DNA of 64,000 nucleotides, taken from the NCBI RefSeq assembly GCF_013358405.1, contig NZ_CP054836.1:3882001-3946000 (forward strand), in the 5' to 3' direction. The notes below the pieces were generated by a model that was given only the letters and a program-made list of their open reading frames with translations, had not been told where the DNA came from and ran no database searches. Within the stretch, counting starts at the first letter, position 1; the number at the start of each line of letters is the position of its first letter. The translations under genes and the position numbers were made by a program. Below, in pieces: positions 1 through 8,799 of the stretch. The DNA is from Oricola thermophila (GTDB lineage Bacteria > Pseudomonadota > Alphaproteobacteria > Rhizobiales > Rhizobiaceae).

Positions 1-630
1 ACCGGAATCCGGCGCAGCGCGAAGGGCGAGGTTGCCGGCGTCGAGACTTCGCGCGGGTTCATCGGCGCAAAGAAAATCGGCGTCGTCGCTGCCGGCAATA
101 CCTCGGTGATCATGCAGATGGCCGGCGTACGCATGCCGCTGGAAAGCTTCCCGCTGCAGGCGCTGGTGTCGGAGCCGGTGAAGCCCTGCTTTCCCTGCGT
201 GGTGATGTCAAACACGGTGCATGCCTACATCTCCCAGTCGGACAAGGGAGAACTGGTCATCGGTGCCGGCACCGACCAGTATACCTCCTATTCGCAGACC
301 GGCGGGCTGCACATAATCAATCACACGCTCGACGCGATCTGCGAGATGTTCCCGATGTTCACGCGCATGCGCATGCTGCGTTCCTGGGGCGGGATCGTCG
401 ACGTGACGCCGGACCGATCGCCCATAATCGCGAAGGCGCCCGTGCCTGGACTCTTCGTAAATTGCGGCTGGGGTACCGGTGGCTTCAAGGCGACGCCGGG
501 TTCGGGACACGTCTTTGCCCATACGATTGCGCGGGACGAACCGCATCCGATCAATGCGGGCTACACGATCGAACGCTTCACCACCGGTCGGTTGATCGAC
601 GAGGCGGCAGCCGCCGCCGTTGCGCACTGA
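1..630 (+). CDS. soxB: Sarcosine oxidase beta subunit, 3' part
   Basis: The last 209 residues of the beta subunit of heterotetrameric sarcosine oxidase are present; the start lies off the left edge, and the frame is open from base 1. The enzyme oxidatively demethylates sarcosine to glycine, feeding methylene-tetrahydrofolate. SoxB is the DAO-type flavoprotein subunit; the N-terminal Rossmann motif and the flavin-linked histidine are outside the window. Visible is the C-terminal FAD-site segment NCGWGTGGFKATPG, followed by a tail rich in alanine. Identification rests on this motif and on soxD, soxA and soxG following in the canonical order. The 11-base gap to soxD suggests one operon. Confidence 0.95.
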   Translation, partial: TGIRRSAKGEVAGVETSRGFIGAKKIGVVAAGNTSVIMQMAGVRMPLESFPLQALVSEPVKPCFPCVVMSNTVHAYISQSDKGELVIGAGTDQYTSYSQTGGLHIINHTLDAICEMFPMFTRMRMLRSWGGIVDVTPDRSPIIAKAPVPGLFVNCGWGTGGFKATPGSGHVFAHTIARDEPHPINAGYTIERFTTGRLIDEAAAAAVAH

Positions 631-640
631 GGTTTTCGAC

Positions 641-973
641 ATGCTTCTCGTTCATTGTCCCTATTGTGACGAAGATCGGCCCGAAATCGAGTTTCGTCAC
701 GCTGGCGAGGCACATATCGAGCGCCCGAGGAACATAGCGGAGATATCCGATGAGGAATTCGCGCAGTATTTCTTCTACCGCGACAACCCCAAGGGCATCA
801 CATTCGAGCGCTGGCGGCATGCTCATGGTTGCGCACGCTTCTTCAACGCGGTGCGCGACACGGTCTCCGACAAGTTCCTCATGACCTACAAGGCCGGAGA
901 ACCAAAGCCTGATATCGCGGCATTGATCGGCGACAGCGCTGCAGCGGAAAAGACGGGACGGGGAACGAAATGA
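641..973 (+). CDS. soxD: Sarcosine oxidase delta subunit
   Basis: A 110-residue protein matching the small delta subunit of heterotetrameric sarcosine oxidase. The family carries a structural zinc bound by cysteines and histidine; the N-terminal HCPYCDE and the later HGCARFF supply these ligands. The start MLLVHCPYCD was chosen because it gives the usual N-terminus; an in-frame upstream start at 620 would overlap soxB and add seven unrelated residues. The length is slightly more than the usual 85-105, with the extra residues in a charged C-terminal tail. The stop overlaps the soxA start (ATGA), pointing to translational coupling. Confidence 0.95.
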   Translation: MLLVHCPYCDEDRPEIEFRHAGEAHIERPRNIAEISDEEFAQYFFYRDNPKGITFERWRHAHGCARFFNAVRDTVSDKFLMTYKAGEPKPDIAALIGDSAAAEKTGRGTK

Positions 974-3972
974 CGACCGCCGGAGTAAATCGCATTACCG
1001 GCAAGGGCCGGCTGACGCCCGCGAACAAAGTGCGCTTCATCTTTGACGGCAAGAGCTATTCGGGCCTTGAGGGCGACACGCTCGCCGCGGCACTTATCGC
1101 CAACGACGTGCACCTGGTGGGACGTTCCTTCAAGTATCACCGGCCGCGCGGCATCCTTTCGGCCGGACCCGAGGAGCCGTCGGCACTCGTTGGAGTGCGC
1201 CGGGATGCGGCCCGGCACACCCCCAATGTGCGGGCGACTGTGCAGGAAATTCATGACGGGCTTGAAGCGGTCAGCCAGAACCGGTGGCCGTCCCTGACCG
1301 TCGATATCGGGGCGGTCAACGATATCGCGTCGCCGCTTTTCTCGGCTGGCTTCTACTACAAGACCTTCATGTGGCCGAAAGCTGCGTGGAAACATATCTA
1401 CGAGCCTTTCATCCGCCAGGCGGCGGGTCTCGGAAAGGCGCCGGCGGAGGCCGATCCCGATCACTATGCATCGCGCTTCGCACATTGCGACGTGCTGGTG
1501 ATCGGCGGTGGCGCGGCCGGACTGTCGGCGGCGCTGGCCGCAGCGGAGTCGGGCGCCCGCGTCATCGTCTGCGATGAGCGGGCGGCGTTCGGAGGCGCGT
1601 TGCATTTCGAGGAGGAGTCCCGAATCGACGGCATGCCAGGCTATGAGTGGGCGCAGCAGACAGCGGCGCGGCTTTCGGCCATGGACAATGTGCGCGTGCT
1701 GCCGCGCACGACGGCGTTCGGCTACTATGCGCAGAATTTCGTCGGGCTGGTAGAGCGGGTCACGGACCATCTCGCCGCGCCCAATCCGGACCTGCCGCGC
1801 GAGCGGCTCTGGCAGGTGCGCGCGAAACGGGTGATCATCGCCGCCGGCGCCATCGAGCGGCACATGCTCTTTCCGAACAACGACCGGCCGGGCATCATGC
1901 TGGCCTCGGCCGCGCGCACCTATCTCAATCATCATGGCGTCGCCATCGGTCGCAAGGTCGGTGTCTACACGGCGAATGACAGCGCCTATGCGGCCGCAAT
2001 CGACCTGCGCAAGGCGGGCGTCGAGATTCCGGCGATCGTCGACATGCGCGACGATCCCGACAGCGGCCTGCTGGAAGAGGCCAAGGCGCTCGGCATCCGC
2101 GTCCTGACCGGCCATGCGGTCACCGGCGCGGGCGGCAAGCTTCGTGTGGCCTCGATGTCGGTGCAGCGCAAGGACGGAGGACCGGCGGAGGTAATCCCGG
2201 TCGACGCGCTGATCATGAGCGCCGGCTGGACGCCATCGGTCCACATGTATTCGCAATCGCGCGGCAAGGTGGTGTGGGACGAGGAAAGCGGCCGCTTCCT
2301 GCCAGGCGAATATCCGCAGGATGCAGTTTCGGTCGGTGCTTGCAACGGCACCGACGATCTCCCGGAAGCGGTAGCCGAGGCCATTGCGGCCGGCGAGAAG
2401 GCGGCAAAGGCCGTGCGCCCCAGGGCGAAAAATGCAAACCTCAAGGTCAAGGTTTCCGGCGCCGGGCAATGGTCGGGCAGCGCTCTCGGCGCTGGTCCAG
2501 GCGCGGAGCAAGGCAAGATGGTAAAGGCCTTCGTCGACTATCAGAACGACGTGACGGCGAAGGACATCCGGCTTGCCGTGCAGGAGGGCATGCATTCCAT
2601 CGAGCACGTGAAGCGCTTCACCACCAACGGCATGGCCACCGATCAGGGAAAGCTTTCCAACCTGCACGGCCTGGCGATTGCCGCCGAGACGCTCGGCAAG
2701 CCGATTCCGCAGGTGGGGCTGACGACCTTCCGCCCGCCTTACACGCCGACGACCTTCGGTGCGATCGTCAACCATGCGCGCGGCAAACTGTTCGACCCGG
2801 TGCGCAAGACGCCGATGCACGAGGCCGAGGAAGCGGCTGGCGCGGTGTTCGAGGATGTCGGCCAGTGGAAGCGAGCCTGGTACTACCCGCGCTCCGGCGA
2901 GGACATGCATGCCGCCGTCAATCGCGAGTGCCGCACGGTGCGCGAGGTTGCCGGCATGTTCGATGCCTCGACGCTGGGCAAGATCGAGGTGGTCGGGCCC
3001 GACGCGGCGAAATTCCTCGACCTGATGTACACCAACCCCTTCATGAAGCTCGGCGTGGGCAGGCTGCGTTACGGCATCATGTGCCGCGAGGACGGTTTCA
3101 TCTACGATGACGGCGTGGTGGCGCGCATCGCCGAAGATCGCTTCCACGTGACGACGACGACCGGCGGCGCACCGCGCGTGCTTCATCACATGGAGGACTA
3201 TCTCCAGACCGAGTTTCCCGATCTCAAGGTGTGGCTGACCTCGATCACGGAACAATGGGCGGTGATCGCCGTACAGGGGCCGAAAGCCCGCGAGATCGTG
3301 GAGCCCTTCGTCGAGGGCGTCGACCTCTCAAACGAGGCCTTCCCGCACATGAGCTTCGCCGAGGCGAGGGTCTGCGGCATACCGGCCCGGCTGTTCCGCA
3401 TGTCCTTCACCGGAGAGGCCGGTTACGAGATCAACGTGCCGGCGGATTACGGCCCCGTGGTGTGGAACGCGATTCACGAACGCGGCACGCCCATGGGAAT
3501 GTGTCTCTACGGCACCGAGACCATGCACGTCCTGCGCGCGGAGAAGGGCTACATCATCGTCGGGCAGGACACCGACGGAACGGTCACGCCGCACGATGCG
3601 GGACTTTCCTGGGCGGTCGGCAAGAAGAAGGCCGACTTTGTCGGCATACGCGGACTGAAGCGTCCCGACCTCGTCGCGGAGGGCCGGCGCCAGCTCGTCG
3701 GCCTGACCGTGAAGGACGGGAAAACCGTGCTGGAGGAGGGGGCGCAGATCGTCGCCGACCCGAACCAGCCCGTGCCGATGAAGATCATCGGATGGGTGTC
3801 GTCATCCTACTGGTCGGAAAATTGCGGACAGCCGATCGCCCTGGCGCTGGTCGAGAACGGTTTCAGGCGCATGGGCGAGACGCTCTACGTACCGATGCCT
3901 GACAGGGTGATCGAGGTGGAAGTGCGCGATACGGTGTTCTTCGACAAGGAAGGAGGCAGACTCAATGGCTGA
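970..3972 (+). CDS. soxA: Sarcosine oxidase alpha subunit
   Basis: A 1000-residue protein, the usual length of the alpha subunit. Domains in order: an N-terminal ferredoxin-like domain (about 15-100, with SFKYHRPRGI), a Rossmann FAD/NAD domain beginning near residue 174 with VLVIGGGAAGLSAA, and a C-terminal aminomethyltransferase (GcvT-like) domain from about residue 610 to the end that binds tetrahydrofolate. In the complex the alpha subunit holds NAD+ and folate and passes the methylene group from sarcosine to tetrahydrofolate. It overlaps soxD by four bases and soxG by eight, so the four subunits are very likely cotranslated. Confidence 0.97.
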   Translation: MTTAGVNRITGKGRLTPANKVRFIFDGKSYSGLEGDTLAAALIANDVHLVGRSFKYHRPRGILSAGPEEPSALVGVRRDAARHTPNVRATVQEIHDGLEAVSQNRWPSLTVDIGAVNDIASPLFSAGFYYKTFMWPKAAWKHIYEPFIRQAAGLGKAPAEADPDHYASRFAHCDVLVIGGGAAGLSAALAAAESGARVIVCDERAAFGGALHFEEESRIDGMPGYEWAQQTAARLSAMDNVRVLPRTTAFGYYAQNFVGLVERVTDHLAAPNPDLPRERLWQVRAKRVIIAAGAIERHMLFPNNDRPGIMLASAARTYLNHHGVAIGRKVGVYTANDSAYAAAIDLRKAGVEIPAIVDMRDDPDSGLLEEAKALGIRVLTGHAVTGAGGKLRVASMSVQRKDGGPAEVIPVDALIMSAGWTPSVHMYSQSRGKVVWDEESGRFLPGEYPQDAVSVGACNGTDDLPEAVAEAIAAGEKAAKAVRPRAKNANLKVKVSGAGQWSGSALGAGPGAEQGKMVKAFVDYQNDVTAKDIRLAVQEGMHSIEHVKRFTTNGMATDQGKLSNLHGLAIAAETLGKPIPQVGLTTFRPPYTPTTFGAIVNHARGKLFDPVRKTPMHEAEEAAGAVFEDVGQWKRAWYYPRSGEDMHAAVNRECRTVREVAGMFDASTLGKIEVVGPDAAKFLDLMYTNPFMKLGVGRLRYGIMCREDGFIYDDGVVARIAEDRFHVTTTTGGAPRVLHHMEDYLQTEFPDLKVWLTSITEQWAVIAVQGPKAREIVEPFVEGVDLSNEAFPHMSFAEARVCGIPARLFRMSFTGEAGYEINVPADYGPVVWNAIHERGTPMGMCLYGTETMHVLRAEKGYIIVGQDTDGTVTPHDAGLSWAVGKKKADFVGIRGLKRPDLVAEGRRQLVGLTVKDGKTVLEEGAQIVADPNQPVPMKIIGWVSSSYWSENCGQPIALALVENGFRRMGETLYVPMPDRVIEVEVRDTVFFDKEGGRLNG

Positions 3973-4507
3973 CAATGCTGTTTTCCGCACGCTTCCGCTT
4001 GCCGGCCAGACGCTTGGCGGGTCCGGAGTCTCGATCGCAGCCGCGCCGGAGGCATGGCGCGTCAGCCTGCGCGCTGGCGGAACGTCGGTTGCCGCGCTGT
4101 CTAAGGCCCTGGGCGTGACGCTGCCGAAAAAGCCGAAGACTTCGTCGTCGAACGGCAGCCGGCACGCGCTGTGGCTCGGCCCGGACGAGTGGCTGGTGAT
4201 AGACGAATCTGCGGATCCGTCGACCGATTGCGCCTCGGTAAAAGCGGTGCACAGCGCCGTCGATATCTCGCACCGGAACACGGCAATCCTCGTATCCGGC
4301 CCCGCGGCAGCCGATGTCATCAACGCCGGATGTCCGCAGGACCTGTCCATCGAGGCTTTCCCGGCGGGCGCGTGCTCGCGCACGGTGCTCGGCAAGATCG
4401 AGGTGGTGCTTTACCGCGTTGACGAGGAAAGCTTCCGCGTGGAGTGCTGGCGGTCGTTCTCCGAATATGCTTTCGACTTCCTGACCGACGCGGCACGCGC
4501 GGCCTAG
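3965..4507 (+). CDS. soxG: Sarcosine oxidase gamma subunit
   Basis: A 180-residue protein with the gamma-subunit pattern, including LWLGPDEWLVI near residue 70 and AVDISHRNTAIL near residue 100. The fold resembles the N-terminal part of GcvT, and the subunit completes the heterotetramer with SoxA, SoxB and SoxD. The start overlaps the end of soxA by eight bases. It closes the operon: the next gene is on the other strand and ends only seven bases away, leaving no room for a long terminator between the convergent genes. Confidence 0.93.
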   Translation: MADNAVFRTLPLAGQTLGGSGVSIAAAPEAWRVSLRAGGTSVAALSKALGVTLPKKPKTSSSNGSRHALWLGPDEWLVIDESADPSTDCASVKAVHSAVDISHRNTAILVSGPAAADVINAGCPQDLSIEAFPAGACSRTVLGKIEVVLYRVDEESFRVECWRSFSEYAFDFLTDAARAA

Positions 4508-4514
4508 CCACGCA

Positions 4515-4982
4515 TCAGTGGCGCTCCAGCACCGCCATGGTGATCCAGGTGGCCGCCAGTGCCGGCTTCGTGCCGTTCTCGATTTCCAGCGTCACGTCAT
4601 AGGTCGATATCACGCGGCCGGACGGGCGAATGTCGGCATCGGCCAGCTTGAATACCGCGCGTATCCGCGCGCCGGCCCTGACCGGCGCCATGAAACGAAC
4701 CTTGTCGAAGCCGTAGTTGATTCCCATCGTCGAGCCCTCGAGCTGCGGCAGAGCCTCGTATGCAAGCGTCGACAGCAGCGAGAGGGTTAGGAAACCGTGC
4801 GCAATGGTGCCGCCAAAGGGCGTTTCCCTTGCTGCCCGCTCGGGATCGAGATGGATCCACTGGTGGTCGTCGGTGGCGTCGGCAAAGAGATTGATCATCT
4901 CCTGGGTGACTGTCCGCCAATCCGAGCGCCCGATTTCTGTACCGATCGCGCCCGGAATATCGTCAACGGTAATGGTGGCCAT
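4515..4982 (-). CDS. MaoC-family (R)-specific enoyl-CoA hydratase-like protein
   Basis: A 155-residue single hot-dog-fold protein. The MaoC hydratase motif is clear: an Asp and a His in DATDDHQWIHLDPERA (about residues 36-51) followed by PFGGTIAHGFLTLSLL. Such proteins hydrate 2-enoyl-CoA or act as dehydratases in fatty-acid or polyhydroxyalkanoate metabolism; the substrate cannot be read from sequence. The start at MATITVDD was preferred over an upstream start that adds 19 Arg-rich residues; a purine-rich stretch GGGAAAAGAG precedes it. Convergent with soxG and probably monocistronic. Confidence 0.88.
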   Translation of the reverse strand: MATITVDDIPGAIGTEIGRSDWRTVTQEMINLFADATDDHQWIHLDPERAARETPFGGTIAHGFLTLSLLSTLAYEALPQLEGSTMGINYGFDKVRFMAPVRAGARIRAVFKLADADIRPSGRVISTYDVTLEIENGTKPALAATWITMAVLERH

Positions 4983-5167
4983 CTCTTTTCCCACGCCCAG
5001 GTTTCGGTGGCGCCTGCTTACGCAGGGGCGCCGGTGCAATCAACCCCGTCTGCAGTCGAACGGATCGGCCGTGTCCGGGATGTCAGAAACGATTCGACCG
5101 TTCACGTGATTCGCATGCAACGAAGATGATCGGGGATGCCTTGCCATCAATGCAGGGGGCTGGAGAA

Positions 5168-5242
5168 TGGTGGGCGGTACTGGGATTGAACCAGTGACCC
5201 CTTCGATGTCAACGAAGTGCTCTCCCGCTGAGCTAACCGCCC
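5168..5242 (-). tRNA. tRNA-Val (anticodon GAC)
   Basis: The reverse complement folds as a tRNA: acceptor GGGCGGT pairs with ACCGCCC, the D arm carries TAGCTCAGCGGGAGAGC, the anticodon stem CTTCG/CGAAG closes a loop TTGACAT with anticodon GAC, and the T arm has GGTTCAATCC. Discriminator A is followed by an encoded CCA at the 3' end (5168-5170). It decodes GUC, and GUU less well. The length with CCA is 75. Confidence 0.97.
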
Positions 5243-5324
5243 TTCCAGAGCCGGGCATACACCACAAGAGATGCCGGTGGTCAATACCGCAATTGCGACA
5301 AATATGGCATCGCGGTGAAGGCGG

Positions 5325-5687
5325 TCAGGCCGCCTTGATCATCTTGTCGACTTCCGAGACCAGCTCGCGCAGGTGGAACGGCTTGGAGAGCACCTTGGCG
5401 TCCTTCGGCGCGTTCGAATCGGGGTTGAGCGCGACGGCGGCGAATCCGGTGATGAACATCACCTTCAGGTCCGGGTCGAGTTCGGTGGCGCGGCGTGCCA
5501 GTTCGATGCCGTCCATCTCCGGCATGACGATGTCGGTAAGCAGCAGCGAGAAGGGTTCTTCGCGAAGCCGTTCGTAGGCCGCGGCCCCGTTGTCAAAATC
5601 GACGACCTGGTAGCCAGCCTTCTCCAGAGCCCTTACGAGGAAGGCGCGCATATCGTTGTCGTCTTCGGCGAGAAGAATGCGGTTCAT
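5325..5687 (-). CDS. cpdR: CpdR-type single-domain response regulator
   Basis: A 120-residue stand-alone receiver domain. The acidic pair is at D9-D10, the phospho-acceptor is D52 in LLLTDIVMPEMDG, and the switch lysine lies in KVLSKPFHL. The length, the absence of an output domain, the FITGFAAVAL segment and the Ala-Ala C-terminus fit CpdR, which is dephosphorylated through the CckA-ChpT relay and then primes ClpXP for degradation of cell-cycle proteins in Caulobacter and rhizobia. From memory, CpdR1 of Sinorhizobium has the same neighbours (N-formylglutamate amidohydrolase and a monophosphatase), which supports the assignment. Confidence 0.93.
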   Translation of the reverse strand: MNRILLAEDDNDMRAFLVRALEKAGYQVVDFDNGAAAYERLREEPFSLLLTDIVMPEMDGIELARRATELDPDLKVMFITGFAAVALNPDSNAPKDAKVLSKPFHLRELVSEVDKMIKAA

Positions 5688-5904
5688 GATTAACCTGTTC
5701 TGTTTCCACGCAAAAAGCGAGGTAGAAATTGGCTGCCACAGTCATGACCGGGCAGCGTAAACAACCGGTTTATTTCGACCCGATTTGCGATGATTGGCAA
5801 GAGTTTTCACAACATCGCGACACGCGCCAGACTGGACAGGGCGGAAGCCTCCTGTCAACAATCCCGTAAACTCACGGGAATCAGAGGCGCTGTTTTTTCG
5901 TAAC

Positions 5905-6795
5905 ATGCTTTGCGAACCGGATTTCACCAATCATCCCGCCTTCGAAGTAAGGCAGCCGGCCGAACAGCGGGTTCCATTCGTATTCAACTCGCCGCACAGC
6001 GGCCGGTACTATCCGGAACGCTTTCTTGGCATGAGCCGGCTGGACCGGATATCCATTCGCCGCTCGGAAGACTATTTCGTGGAAGAGCTGTTTTCGGGGG
6101 CAGTGCCGCTCGGTGCGCCGATGCTTCTGGCACATTTCCCGCGAGCCTATCTGGACGTCAACAGGGAACCGTACGAACTCGATCCGCGCATGTTCGGCGA
6201 GCGGCTGCCGCCCTACGTCAATTCGCGTTCGATCCGCGTAGCCGGCGGGTTGGGCACCATCCCGCGCGTCGTATCCGAGGGGATCGAGATCTACGGAAAA
6301 CGCTTGCCGGTTGCCGAGGCGCAGGCGCGAATCGCCAACATCTACAAGCCCTATCACCAGACCCTTCGCGATCTTCTCGCGCAGACCCACCGTCGTTTCG
6401 GATTTGCGGTGCTCATAGACTGCCATTCCATGCCAGCGTCCGTACGGTACGGGCAGGACGGTGTCCGGCCAGACTTCATCATCGGCGACCGCTTCGGAAC
6501 CAGCGCCAGCCGGGAATTGAGCGAAGCAGCCATGTCGATCCTTTCGGGAATGGGGTACCTGGTGACCTCCAACAAGCCCTATGCCGGCGGTTTCATCACC
6601 GAGCACTACGGCCGCCCGCTCAAGGGACTGCACGCCCTGCAGATCGAGGTCAATCGCGGACTTTACATGGATGAGCCGACGATCACCAAGAAGGCGTCCT
6701 TTCACCTTCTGCAGGAAGACATCGCCTCATTCATATCGCAGCTCATGTCCCTGCCTGACAGCAACTTCTTCGATTATTCAGTCGCGGCCGAATAG
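5905..6795 (+). CDS. N-formylglutamate amidohydrolase
   Basis: A 296-residue protein of the N-formylglutamate amidohydrolase family (HutG-like M14-related fold), which hydrolyses N-formyl-L-glutamate to formate and glutamate. Characteristic segments are PFVFNSPHSGRYYP near the N-terminus, a metal-site IDCHSMP in the middle, and ALQIEVNRGLYMDE near the C-terminus. An in-frame start at 5794 would add 37 residues rich in Arg and Pro that do not resemble the family, so MLCEPDF was chosen; no strong ribosome site supports either. It is not next to histidine-utilisation genes, so its role in histidine breakdown is uncertain. Confidence 0.9.
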   Translation: MLCEPDFTNHPAFEVRQPAEQRVPFVFNSPHSGRYYPERFLGMSRLDRISIRRSEDYFVEELFSGAVPLGAPMLLAHFPRAYLDVNREPYELDPRMFGERLPPYVNSRSIRVAGGLGTIPRVVSEGIEIYGKRLPVAEAQARIANIYKPYHQTLRDLLAQTHRRFGFAVLIDCHSMPASVRYGQDGVRPDFIIGDRFGTSASRELSEAAMSILSGMGYLVTSNKPYAGGFITEHYGRPLKGLHALQIEVNRGLYMDEPTITKKASFHLLQEDIASFISQLMSLPDSNFFDYSVAAE

Positions 6796-6806
6796 GCGGC
6801 AGTCGC

Positions 6807-6837
6807 AAAAAAAAAGCCGCATCAAGGTTGATGCGGC
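6807..6837 (-). terminator. Intrinsic terminator of the sRNA
   Basis: A near-perfect inverted repeat GCCGCATCAA/TTGATGCGGC followed on the minus strand by nine T. No protein gene on that strand ends here, which is itself evidence for a small RNA. Confidence 0.85.
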
Positions 6838-6890
6838 CAAAATCTAGGGAGGAAACGCCCAAGGAGGGCGTGGCAGCGTGCTGCCATCCC
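6807..6890 (-). ncRNA. mmgR: MmgR/suhB-family (alpha-r8) small RNA
   Basis: On the minus strand, an 80-84 base transcript can be drawn: hairpin 1 TGGCAG-CACG-CTGCCA (6871-6886), hairpin 2 CGCCC-TCCTT-GGGCG (6856-6870), a single-stranded TTTCCTCCCTAGATTTT, and an intrinsic terminator hairpin (6816-6837) ending in nine U. The C-rich TTTCCTCCCT is anti-Shine-Dalgarno-like. Known: rhizobial MmgR (Rfam suhB family) is about 77 bases, has this architecture and, as I remember it, lies between an N-formylglutamate amidohydrolase and a monophosphatase gene, exactly the neighbours here. In Sinorhizobium it limits polyhydroxybutyrate accumulation. The family call is inference from memory; the structure is seen. 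Confidence 0.8.
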
Positions 6891-6891
6891 A

Positions 6892-6920
6892 AAGATCGTG
6901 TTGCGATGCACAAATGTCAA
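6892..6920 (-). promoter_or_regulatory. Candidate sigma-70 promoter of the MmgR-like sRNA
   Basis: On the minus strand a perfect -35 TTGACA (6920-6915) is followed after 17 bases by GATCTT (6897-6892), a partial -10. Initiation six to eight bases later would give an RNA of about 79 bases ending in the U tract, close to the known MmgR length. Confidence 0.5.
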
Positions 6921-6984
6921 TGTGCACCGCAGAAACTTTTCTGCGGCGCTTGTGGTTTTCGGGATTTTTCAGCAGATGGGGACA

Positions 6985-7773
6985 ATGAACACTCGAAGAC
7001 TGCCCGATATCGCCTTCCTGCAACGCCTTGCAGCCGCAGCTGCTGCGGAGACCCTGCCCCTGTTTCGCAATCCGGCCCTTGTCGAGAACAAGGATTCGGA
7101 GGGGTTCGACCCGGTCACGGCCGCCGACAAACAGGCGGAAACAGCGATCCGATCGCTGATCGAGCATGAGTTTCCCGAGCATGGTATAGTCGGCGAGGAA
7201 CATGGCACGATACGAAGCGAACACCCGTTGGTCTGGATCATAGATCCGATTGACGGGACGCGTGCCTTCATATCCGGTCTGCCGGTCTGGGGAACGCTGG
7301 TCGGTCTGAAGATCGATGGCCTTGCTCGCATCGGGTTCATGTCCCAGCCCTATACCGGAGAGTTGTTTGTCGCCGATGGCGACAGGAGCCTGTTGCTGCG
7401 GGACGGCGCGACGCCGGTGACGCTTGCGACGCGCAAGAATCACACGGTATCGGACGCGACACTGTTCACGACTACGCCGGCGCTGTTCAGCGGCGCGACG
7501 CGAGATGCCTATGATCGCCTGGAAGAAAAGGTGCGTCTCGCCCGCTACGGCTGCGATTGCTACGCCTTTGCCATGCTTGCTGCCGGATTTGCCGACATCG
7601 TCATCGAGGCCGGGCTGAAGACCTACGACATCGCGGCCCTTATCCCGTTGGTGGAACAGGCAGGCGGCGTCGTGACGACGTGGGACGGCGGCAATGCAGT
7701 CGATGGTGGCGATGTTGTTGCTGCGGCGACGCCGCAACTGCACGCAGCCGCTCTCGACATTCTCAATCGCTAG
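6985..7773 (+). CDS. hisN: Histidinol-phosphatase, inositol monophosphatase family
   Basis: A 262-residue Mg-dependent phosphatase of the IMPase superfamily. Metal and substrate motifs: VGEEHG near residue 69, WIIDPIDGTRAFISG near residues 84-98, and GLKTYDIAALIPLVEQAGG near residues 210-228. The TRAFISG...VWGTLVGL variant of the IMPase motif is typical of HisN, which dephosphorylates L-histidinol phosphate; a related nucleotidase or inositol phosphatase role cannot be excluded. The start is fixed by GGGGA 4 bases before ATG at 6985; longer in-frame starts run into the divergent sRNA. The gene ends 11 bases inside the convergent hydrolase gene. Confidence 0.88.
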   Translation: MNTRRLPDIAFLQRLAAAAAAETLPLFRNPALVENKDSEGFDPVTAADKQAETAIRSLIEHEFPEHGIVGEEHGTIRSEHPLVWIIDPIDGTRAFISGLPVWGTLVGLKIDGLARIGFMSQPYTGELFVADGDRSLLLRDGATPVTLATRKNHTVSDATLFTTTPALFSGATRDAYDRLEEKVRLARYGCDCYAFAMLAAGFADIVIEAGLKTYDIAALIPLVEQAGGVVTTWDGGNAVDGGDVVAAATPQLHAAALDILNR

Positions 7774-8743
7774 AGCCGGCCGCCGGCAGGCCGGGTTCGG
7801 CGCCGCTGCCGGGAATGAATGCCAGAAGTGCAGCCATGAACTGCTCCCTGTAGATGTCGGCCTCCTGCATCAGTTCATGGCGGGCGCCGTCAATGGTGAG
7901 AAGGGATGCAGAACGCAGCCTGGTCGTCAGGGTCTCGATGGCGGCGTTGGAGACCACGCTCTCAGCGCCGGCCATCAGTACTAGGGTCGGTGTCGTTGTC
8001 CGCGCCATGTGTTCCGGGTCGCTCACCACGTCGATTGCCCTGAACGCCGCCGATACCCAGGAGGCGGAGGGACCGCCAATGGCCAGTTCCGGATGTTCTG
8101 CCAGCACGGAGGTGTTCCGGGCATAACGGTCGGAATCCGATGTCAGCGGGTTGATCTCGAAAGGCTTGCGCAACCGCGCCGCCGAGCCGCCATAGACGTA
8201 GAGATTGCCCAGCCCCAGAAATCCCATCATCTTTGTAACGGCCCGTGTTGCGCCGTGCTTGAAATCGGACGCGGGCAAGCCGAGAAACGGCGAACTCAGC
8301 ACCATGCGGCGTATCCGATTCACATAGGCCGGGGCCGTGTATAGGGCTGCGAGGGCGCCGCTCGAATGGCCCAGAATGAAATAGGGCGGACGGCAGTCGG
8401 GCAGGACTATCTGTTCGAAGACCGTGTCGAGATCGATGGCATATTGTTCGAAAGAATCGACATATCCGGAATCGATGCGGCGAAAGAAGCGCTGCGAGCC
8501 GCCTTGTCCGCGCCAGTCGAAGGCGACCACATCGAAGCCCGCATCGAGAATGTCCGAGATCGTCTCGAAGTATTTCTCGATGAATTCGTTGCGCCCCTGG
8601 AGGATGACGACAGTGCCCTTGACCGGGTTGGCGTCGGCGCGAAACCGGGCATACCGGACAGAGAAACCGTCCGGTGTTTCGACATGGCCATCGGCGGCGA
8701 TATCCGGAGCCGGATTGGATTCTGTAAACCGAAGCGTGGTCAT
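7763..8743 (-). CDS. Alpha/beta hydrolase, lysophospholipase L2-like
   Basis: A 326-residue alpha/beta hydrolase of the serine aminopeptidase S33/PldB group. The nucleophile elbow is GHSSGA (about residue 126), preceded by the oxyanion region LQGRNEF; a late acid and the catalytic His in IDGARHELMQE complete the triad. No signal peptide or membrane segment is seen, so it is likely cytoplasmic or peripheral. Related rhizobial proteins are called lysophospholipases, but the substrate is not provable here. Start MTTLRF was chosen over an upstream start that adds 11 residues. The 3' end overlaps hisN by 11 bases. Confidence 0.85.
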   Translation of the reverse strand: MTTLRFTESNPAPDIAADGHVETPDGFSVRYARFRADANPVKGTVVILQGRNEFIEKYFETISDILDAGFDVVAFDWRGQGGSQRFFRRIDSGYVDSFEQYAIDLDTVFEQIVLPDCRPPYFILGHSSGALAALYTAPAYVNRIRRMVLSSPFLGLPASDFKHGATRAVTKMMGFLGLGNLYVYGGSAARLRKPFEINPLTSDSDRYARNTSVLAEHPELAIGGPSASWVSAAFRAIDVVSDPEHMARTTTPTLVLMAGAESVVSNAAIETLTTRLRSASLLTIDGARHELMQEADIYREQFMAALLAFIPGSGAEPGLPAAGSSD

Positions 8744-8799
8744 GAAAAGCGGATTCGGCCCTGATGCGAACCGCACAAGGTCTACGGGTGTCGGTCGGA

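Noticed and set aside
886..3255. 789-codon open frame on the minus strand opposite soxA
   Set aside because: It lies entirely opposite soxA, has Arg-, His- and Val-heavy composition typical of an antisense frame in G+C-rich DNA, and shows no family motif.
5040..5267. 75-codon frame across the tRNA-Val gene
   Set aside because: It overlaps a clear tRNA and has no coding features.
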